64,000 bases of DNA, from assembly GCF_000699445.3 (NCBI RefSeq), contig NC_067197.1:22799809-22863808 (forward strand). Reading direction: 5' to 3'. Numbering within the stretch: position 1 is the first letter of the stretch; each line of letters begins with the position of its first letter. Position numbers and translations under genes: made by a program. Below are positions 56,161-64,000 of the stretch, in pieces. Source of the stretch: Schistosoma haematobium (lineage: Eukaryota; Platyhelminthes; Trematoda; Strigeidida; Schistosomatidae). The notes beneath the pieces were generated by a model. The model was not told the DNA's origin and searched no databases. It worked only from the letters and a program-made list of their open reading frames with translations.

Positions 56161-59100
56161 ACTAATTTCTAGGTATAAAAAATAATAATGCTGCATGTTT
56201 ATTAAAAAGTAAAACCAGTGCTATTCTTTTCCCCCAAGTGCTTTTCTTGGTGTTTTTTGAAATAAGAATCATTGTCAGAACACATTATTTATATGACGTG
56301 AATCGAACATAGACTTACAATAACAGACTCTTAAGTAGATTTGAAAGAGATAAGATTATTTACATGATCGCTTCAGGGATGTGAATAAATTATAGTTTTA
56401 TTCAACCTTGTAAAAGTAAATTTAACACTAAAAATTTTGAACCTAAACAGGAAAAAACACGTATTCATAGTTCCCTATGCTAATCAAGGTCCAACTCCAC
56501 AAACACATATTTATTGTTATAAGTATTTAGATCAAATACATTAGGGGTTTATTGTCAGGAAATAATAGAAATTGATCTAAAATTTTAAGTCTACGCATTG
56601 TATTTCAGTTCCCATAGATTAATTACTAGGATCTGTTGTTGTATAAATTATATCATAATTTGCATCACGGTCAAATCGTAGTTGGGTAACCACTGAAAAC
56701 CGGGAAGTGGGGAATAAAACACCAGCCCAGTCCAGTTCGATGGTCGATCAACTAAGATCATTCCGTACTGTAGACTGCAAAACTACGACGATAACCGCAA
56801 GTCCCCTATACTAGTAAACTACATAAGTTCAAAAAACCTTTTTCAATGTTATTTGCAAACTGAAAAATTAACAATTACCTATTCTTACATGTTTTGAGTT
56901 GAAAATATAAAATCTTTGTTCGTTCTCAAGAATGATGCAAAATTTTTTCACCCAAACGGGACTAGGAAGATTGTAAGCAAAGTACTTCCATTCAGAGTAA
57001 CAGTTCTCAATTGAGTCAACATCTGTTAGAAAGTTTCAAAATCACATTTACCAATGACATTACCCCAAACGTCTAGCCACGATTCAAGACGTATAGGAAA
57101 ATCCTTAAGATACGACATCTCTATGAAAATCGGATAGATTTAGAAACTTCTGCACTTTTCGATAGCGTTGTCTTCAGTTCTTTATAAGAATTGAAGCATA
57201 ATATACATACACAAAAAATCTGAAAGAGAAAGGCAATGTGTAAAATTGATCCTTTACATGTGAATTAAAGAATCATAGGAGAAGAACTTAAGATTTTTGT
57301 CACACATTTCCTGACATAAAAGTCGAACTTACATATCAGTAAATGAAATGTATGTATTTACTCACTGTTCTACACTAGTGTGATTATGACAATAAAATTA
57401 CAGCTCTGTGAAATATCACTCTTTGAATTGATTTACAATGAATCGAACTTAGGTAAAAATCTGATTAAATATGACAAAAAGTTATTAACATTGACAATCT
57501 TCTGGATAAATTACAGATTCAAAAGTTTTTATTCTTCAAAGAGTACCTTGCTTACACTGTGATAAAAAGTGTCGTTTTAAGTAGAGAGCTATAAAATTAA
57601 AGTGTTTTATGGTGTTTCATCGTTCCACACAGACCTTAGAATTTACTGACAGCTGGTTATGGAATTGACCACTTTCCAAAATTTAAGAAAAGCAGTTACA
57701 ATGCATTTAGTTAGTTATTTACAGTCTAGTAGAATGAAGGTGGTCCAAGGTCCTAATATAACTAGCCATCTGCTAAATAATGTGTCCATCAGAGAACAGT
57801 AAACTGCCCAACTTAAAACTTTGCAAGTTGAGGTCTCGAACTGAGGTAGGATATCTTCAAGTAACTGAAGAACTTAAACTTATCATTCAATATAACGAAG
57901 ATTCATTGAGAAAACAGAAAAAGCTACATATCAATTAAAACTACTGAACTATAATTGTGACAGAATGAAAAGCAAGACATTAAGCTAATCATAACGTCAA
58001 TTTTAGGTTCAGAATACATGACTGATATTGTCCCTACAAATCTCAGCAAGGCAGAAATAAATTCTTTACCAATCACTTTGAATGCGAAAATTAAGTCTAA
58101 TTTGGATTTTGTTTGTCTTGATTTGCAGTTAGACGGCAAAAACCGTTTTGATATCTAAAACCTGGGATTAGTATCACTTTAAACGTTTTACATGGGGCAA
58201 ATAAGTTAAAAAGACAAAATACTCGAATGTTCTGTTGGGCATATTCCCGAGGACACAGGCTTAAAATGATAGAACAGAGAGTTGAAGTCCGGTGCGCGTC
58301 AGTCACTGACGATAAATTGGTATAAATATGGAAGTTTACCTTGGCATTATTTAAACTTATATTAGCCAATATGATGAAAGATAATTGTCTTCTGTCAAAG
58401 ATTATGTATACTTGACATTAGTTTCTTTTAATCATAAGGTACATAATTATTAATCAAGTATCCATCTAGCTGTCATTTGCTTAAAATTAAACAAAGTAAA
58501 TGATACCGAATTCCTATTAAAAACACTCAGAGTAGCCATACCCGTTTGTTATCAATAACAAATGGCTCGAAGTGTTTCTGTCAAGATTGTTGCAGATAAC
58601 TGTTATGTAAATGACCGAAAAACTGAGAAAAAACCACCTATTTCTAAAGTGTCGTTTTTCAGTCGTAACGGAGTGAACGTTCATTTATATCATCAATACC
58701 GTACAAATACTTTATGGTTAAAATCCAATAGGAATGTGATAAACAGATGCGTTGAAGGTTTTAATGGTATTTTTCGAACATTGTTAATCGTATTTTGAAT
58801 TAGACATGGTTAGTAAGCTGTACAAATAATATCCAACTTCTGCGAGATGCAGCTGAAATTTTAAAGTAAGATGTGTTAAAAGGCTTTTCACTTAATATAT
58901 CAACAAACAACTTTCATCAACTAATGTAAAACAGTGTTGTGTAAGCTAAAATGTAATCAGATTCTAGTGACCATTCGGACTTGTTAGTCTTTGGTTCAAT
59001 AAACAATTTGAAGAAAGTTAATAATACTATAATGCAGTGTCGGGCTATAGACATTAATGATAACGTTGTGACTTGTTCGCCTTAGTCTGGTAAGACTCTG

Positions 59101-60544
59101 AGGAAAAGTTAGCAACAAAAGTTGTTGAATGAAGGCTGACTCAGTAATTTATTTTCTCAAATAACTTCAAATGTTCGCTGGAAAATAAATAGATCAGCTT
59201 TGCAAAAAGTCAGTTTATTTTCAACATACAAATGCTTTAAAATATCTACCGCCAAGCTGCTGAAAGTAGATAGAATTTTGGTTTTATTCTCATTGACTAA
59301 ACCTGATAATATGAGGTGATAACTGATAAAACCCAGCAAATACTTACGTCTAATTACAAAAAGTCTCAGAATGTGTTATCTCAGGTGAGAATAACTTGAC
59401 CCCAACACAAAAACTTTCGAAGTGAACTCGCTATAAATCACGGTTTTGAAAGCAAACTTGACCCACGGTGAGAAATAACGCTTCAAGAGTTAACCATCTA
59501 GAGTGAAAACGTACTTGAGTATGCAACATTCCATTTTACTTCAAGGATAAACCGGACTCTGTCCACAGGAAACGCAAACATAAGGACGAAAGCATTTGAG
59601 TGCTGCTTTTAGTTGAAATATTTTTGTGGTACACCTTACGGATATATTTTGAAGTTCTATTGCCGTTTTATCAAAAAGAGAGGAAAAATAGAAAGGTTGA
59701 TACTCAAAAATCCCTACTATAAATAAATTATATGCATAATATGACACAACCTGTAGATAGTACGACAAGATACTGACAATGTCATTATATATAACTTGTC
59801 AAAATAGGCGAAATACTTAAACATCCTAATTTTTGTTGTGACATATTTTAAAAGTTTATTGTCTACTAACAACGCGCTTGAAGCTCATAATTATATTTAA
59901 GACATAATAACACGGAAATAAAAACGGAAGTATTCAGTTACAGAAATAATTTCAGCCTAAACACGGTTTCTACAACCAAATGTCGCTTCATATTTTATGA
60001 CTCAGTTACCGTGATACCTGGACCACTAAACAACCCTTTCAAGGTCACCAAAATTGAGGTTATGACAGTTAAAACTACAAATTTTAAGTTTATCATGGTA
60101 CGTTTTCGCCTTTCATCATTTGTTCCACCAAAACATCCATGAAACACATGACTGTCATTTTGTACATCATGACTGAATGCAAAATTATAAAAATCAAAAA
60201 GCGCTATAATTATGTACTCTGGAACACTAAATACCACTAATTTTTATTAGATTTGTTCTGTTTCACAAATAAAGTCAAAGAGGTCAGAGTTAAAATTTTT
60301 CAGGACAATATTTCTCATCATTATCATAACTGTACGGATTTGTTTTTCAATTTATATGACACGACCTTTCTGAGATAAACATGTAGTTCGTTTACGAGAA
60401 TTCGTTTTCAAGCTGAAATGCAAATAAGCTGATCGTTTAACTATTTGCGTTCACTCCACTAGCGTACATATAGCATGGTAAATGCCACTAGAAAATTAAC
60501 AATAAAAATGAACACCACAAAATCTAAAACTAAATCACTTACCT
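56161..60544. other. AT-rich stretch with no supported gene
   Basis: No repeat family of this window was recognised. The plus frame 58562-58798 (78 codons) and minus frames at 57924-58139, 58097-58369, 59541-59768 and 59995-60237 show no domain. A minus-strand segment at about 58346-58402 has an acceptor, an open frame ending ANISLNNAK and a GTAAAC donor in phase 0. It would fit upstream of the exon at 54172 but is too short to claim. Confidence 0.35.
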
Positions 60545-61020
60545 AATTTCTTTCTATTCGCTTCCTCTTTTTCCTGTTACCTTCAGGATTCTACATCAGA
60601 GCTTACATTTTGATGATTTCAACAATGCAGTATTTTTTCCCCCCTAATTTCCTCTTTAGATGGAAGCTGGTTTGTTCTCTGTCATAGTAGGTTGGTGCTG
60701 ATGTTATATGACCAACGAACATTGAGTATTTTGCATAGACAACTTTTTATAGGTACTTGCACCTTTTTGACCATGTTTGTATTGGTTTTCCAAGTTTCAG
60801 CCCAGTACAGTAGAACGGTTTTGACGTTCGTATTGAAGATTCTGAATTTGGTGTCGACTGACAGTGTTTTGAGTTCTATATTTTCTTCAGTTGTTGGAAT
60901 TCTATCTTGACTTTGAAAATTCTTGCCTTCGAGTGTGAAAATTTTGTTTGTGGCTCTGTTTGTTAGAGGAGGACATTGTCCCGATGACTTTCGATCAATA
61001 CTGGCTTTCACCATGAGGTG
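60545..61020 (-). mobile_element. decayed 3' part of non-LTR family B
   Basis: The minus strand reads ENIELKTLSVDTKFRIFNTN, VKTVLLYWAETWKTNTN, KKVQVPIKSCLCKILNVRW (60682-61014), then a broken GNRKKRKRIE-like remnant of the tail near 60560. The usual LLYGAETW reads LLYWAETW. Dead copy, with no TAAG tail recognised. Confidence 0.65.
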
Positions 61021-61169
61021 TCAGAAGTCTTCTAAATAAAGATCTTTCAACTGGCATGTCAGAAGTTAAATGATTTAAATTACTTACTCTGCTCAGCCCT
61101 TTTAGCTAGTCTGTCTTCTACAAGACAAGGCTGTTATTACCATGTTCAACCATCCTCCTTTATTCGGGC

Positions 61170-61502
61170 TTGAGACCAGTAGAAATCCTGAAAGAGCTGC
61201 AGGTACAATTGAGAATAAATAGCATGGAGGGAATTCCAACCACGATTTCTAAACCAACTAATATTACCAACAAGGTTTGCACTTTTTTAACGAAAAGACC
61301 GGTCACAACCAAGGATTTGTACCAAACTTTTAAAGCCTCCACACAGCGCAAACAAAACACTATCCTCTATGTTAAAATAACTAATTTCGGCCTCCTTAAA
61401 TTGAATAAATTAAATACCTGTTTGAACTACGAGTACATAGAAACATTTAGGAATAGAAGAAATGACTTCGAATCGCTGATATTGAGCCACATAAACAACT
61501 GA
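61170..61502 (+). CDS. unrecognised 110-codon reading frame
   Basis: An open plus frame from ATGAGACCAG (or an earlier in-frame point) to TGA. Its composition is more protein-like than that of its neighbours: basic, with KELQVQLRINSMEGIPTTIS, VCTFLTKRPVTTKDLYQTF, TQRKQNTILYVKITNFG and YIETFRNRRNDFESLILS. No signal peptide or membrane segment. It could be a fragment of an unidentified transposable element, since a family B relic lies 150 bases upstream, or a lone exon. No acceptor or donor was convincing. Confidence 0.3.
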   Translation: MRPVEILKELQVQLRINSMEGIPTTISKPTNITNKVCTFLTKRPVTTKDLYQTFKASTQRKQNTILYVKITNFGLLKLNKLNTCLNYEYIETFRNRRNDFESLILSHINN

Positions 61503-63262
61503 CGAAGCGAATACGATTAGGGGAACCTAAGTGTCAATTTCATAAAAGTCCTCAGGCGTACAATGTCTTCTGAAAACACGACAATCAGGTAAGTTCACAA
61601 CCGTGTAGATATAATGTGACTGACTAATTTCTCAGGCTCAGATTTTTATCAGCAGTCCAAATTTGTTCCTACGATTTCAAAGGAAATGATGTTCCTGTTT
61701 GAAGAAACAAAGTTTGGAAAAATATTTAAAAATATGCTATTGTTTGCACTGCATCTGGTGATACCTCGTGGTTGTCCATTTGGTTTTATTACTTATCGCA
61801 ACAATCTGTACATTTTTTTATACGTTGGGCGGTATTTGGAGTATTGAAAGTAAACAGCTTAGTCTGGTCTCACATACATTGATCCATTCTCTATTTTTCC
61901 CTTTAACTTCACAACCAAGATGATCTCAAAAAGAGATAAATTGACTCATTTCATTCTGTCAGCCTAAGAAGAAAGTGTTGCGAGCGTATTATTATTGTAA
62001 CTGAGTCAGTCAGACCTAAACTGACCAATCAGCCAGTTGGTGGATATCACTGTCGGTTAAGATCCCAAAAAAAGTAATAAATTCTCCTAAGCTTTGCTAT
62101 TCAACATCACTTACGGTTATTAAAGCATCATTCCTCCTAATTAGTAAGTTTAATGCCATTGGATTTGATTATAACACTTTTCCGTATCAAATATCGTCTA
62201 TGTATATCAAAACAAAAGAAACACTAAATTTGATGGTGATAATATTGGTTCTTGTAACTAAAACACTAGACATGTGAGTTGTAGTAGTGTTACCAATCAT
62301 CAAATATTTAGCAAGATAAACAGCGGCATCGAGATTATTAAAGCAACCGGATGGTGTAAAGATTATTACTGATAATTTCAAAAGCAATTTCTCAGAGCTA
62401 ATCACTACTAACCCATTTGTGTGGTGGGCACATACACCTGGATGGTAATAACACTGAAACGAATATAACTATGATTGCTATCACTGAGTCAGTGGAAACA
62501 ACAATAGTAATAGAGTCTCCGAATATTTTAGAGCACTGTTGAGTAGCACATATTAAACTTACAACATAAGTCATAATATTTTAAATTGGAAGAAATAAAA
62601 AACACAAATACATCATTATACCGTCGTTAATTATCGTGTTAAGTGGAAGACTATGCATGTCGTTGATAGTGACTTGGGATAAAGTGATTACTATTTGTCT
62701 TGTATGACACATTTTTTATTATAACTGATCTTGAGAACCGAAAAATTGTCTAATTCAGAACGAGGAACCTGACCTCCATTTAAGTATTTCCATAAGCTAT
62801 ACTAACATATCGTTTGAACTCGTAATAATTGTCGTGTGAGTGTTAACATATCAGTAAATAACTGTGATGAGATTGGGAATAGGATATAAATTATCAACGC
62901 CAAACGCTGGAAGTTGGTGAATGAACAACAGTTTACGCTTCCGTGAATGGATAATAATTCGAGATGAACAGGCAAAAAAATATTTATGCTTGAATGATAT
63001 TTGAAAACAGTAATGCCTCTGTGCATGCATTTTTTTTAAAATCAGATTTTGTGCCTGAGAAGTGTATGGTTAAGCTTATTTTGCGCAATGTCAGTAGCAA
63101 ATGTTTTGTAAGTATGCAGTCATCGAAATTATCGTTTTACTTTATAAATTTAATCTCGTAATATCAACGTGAAAGTTTTAATCTTTGGGGAATGAAAAAT
63201 TAAAGCGCTCTAATTCGTTAGTGTTTAACATATGCCACGCAATGTAAAATTTGTGGTAAATT
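61503..63262. other. AT-rich stretch, nothing recognised
   Basis: Minus frames at 62187-62405 and 62802-63026 show no domain or splice context. Confidence 0.35.
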
Positions 63263-64000
63263 GTAGTTTCGGTTATTATGTTAGGCCCATATACCTTATT
63301 CTAGCTTTCGGACAGGCGAATCTACTCATTTTAATTAGGTCATGTTCTGACCTTGGTCATTATTCACATATAAAATTTGACTGTTTTTATATGAGCGTAT
63401 GTGTGTACAGTTGTTATCGCGTTATTCATCACATGTATGTAACCTATTTTTGTGTGACTATAAATAATGATTAACGCTTGATTGAATTGAAATGGCTCAC
63501 ATTCCTTCCCCACTGCACGTCATTTTGATTCCCTCTCTATTGTTATTACTATTCGCAAACATCTTATGGGTGCATAAGTGTTGTGAAGAAATTATTTCGG
63601 GTTTCTTCAAAAATGCAATAATACACATGTTTCAATAACGGAGTAATAATAACAGAATAATAATGACAAATCAGGTTCTGTGTAGTTGAGAAGAATATTG
63701 AATTGAGTTTAAAAAAGTAAATAGAGAAAATAGGGGAACAGAAATAAAGGAGACGTGAAATATGCAAATAGTTTAGTAGGCGTGTTTATGAACACAGAAA
63801 AAGGATAGGTGACTATGTGTGTATCATGAAATTAGTAACAAAAATAAAATAGAAAATAATTAAGAAGAAATAGCTTATTATGACAATAAGATATGACACT
63901 AGAATACATTTTTGTGCGGTCATAGTTTGGAGTGAAGCTCTTCGCTTTTGTGATATTTTGTCTGTATCAAAGATTCGAAATTCATTCTCGTATTTGACTC
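63263..64000 (+). repeat. LTR-like dispersed repeat, copy 3, interrupted and cut by the window edge
   Basis: It starts TGTAGTTTCGGTTATTATG and includes ATACCTTATTCTAGCTTTCGG, TATATGAGCGTATGTG and the TATA-like GACTATAAATAATG. It breaks off near 63545 and resumes at about 63935 (CGAAATTCATTCTCGTATTTGAC). The roughly 390 bases between are absent from copies 1 and 2, so they are an insertion. The right end lies outside the window. The frame at 63232-63474 is a shadow. Confidence 0.5.

Noticed and set aside
1..64000. CRISPR arrays, operons or bacterial features
   Set aside because: Composition, introns and retroelements are eukaryotic; no regularly spaced direct repeats were seen.

Overview
This AT-rich eukaryotic window most resembles a blood fluke (Schistosoma or a close trematode relative). 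It carries decayed hammerhead-bearing repeats that look like the schistosome Sm-alpha family. It also carries several non-LTR reverse transcriptase families and Penelope-like elements with GIY-YIG endonuclease domains. Most of the DNA is intron or intergenic sequence filled with old transposon debris. The species cannot be fixed from the sequence alone, and all family names were assigned by reading, without a database search.

The only convincing host gene lies on the minus strand. Six minus-strand exon candidates at 54172-54010, 25426-25233, 9252-8671, 5988-5647, 5266-5221 and 5189-4765 have GT/AG borders. Where direct joins can be tested (54 kb to 25 kb, and the last four in series) the reading phases agree. 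At least one exon is missing between 25233 and 9252, because the phases there do not match. The predicted protein is hydrophilic and rich in Ser and Asn, with poly-Asn runs. I do not recognise it. One exon ends like the last helix of a PH domain. Two weaker exon candidates (2701-2652 and 2325-2200) could be its 3' end. If this is one gene it spans about 50 kb or more, and its introns hold almost everything else in the window.

The repeats, left to right, are: Sm-alpha-like copies with degenerate hammerheads (7.1, 8.3, 22.2, 32.0, 34.9 and 37.4 kb); non-LTR family A, with an RT ending in a long RWLGHVLR-type tail (6.5, 16.4, 24.3-25.1, 33.2, 35.7, 48.0-49.2 and 49.7-50.3 kb); non-LTR family B, with a TAAG-repeat tail (15.1, 27.3-28.9, 35.1 and 60.6 kb); Penelope-like pieces (18.5, 23.7, 43.1, 44.2 and 46.6-47.7 kb); and three LTR-like repeats with a central TATA box (20.6, 55.7 and 63.3 kb).

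The most interesting content is a second tRNA-derived short repeat, called here the CTGAGGA family (25.6, 26.6, 37.1, 39.5, 41.7, 45.3, 45.8, 52.2, 53.3 and 54.8 kb). Its middle can be read as a hammerhead ribozyme: CUGANGA core, GUCC/GGAC stem II, GAAA, ACGG/CCGU stem III, a GUC cleavage triplet and a GCACUG/CAGUGC stem I. Three copies keep the core. Many copies form fold-back or tail-to-head arrangements, and one has lost exactly the ribozyme. Penelope-like elements are known to carry hammerheads in other animals, so the co-occurrence here suggests a mobilising partner, but that link is inference.
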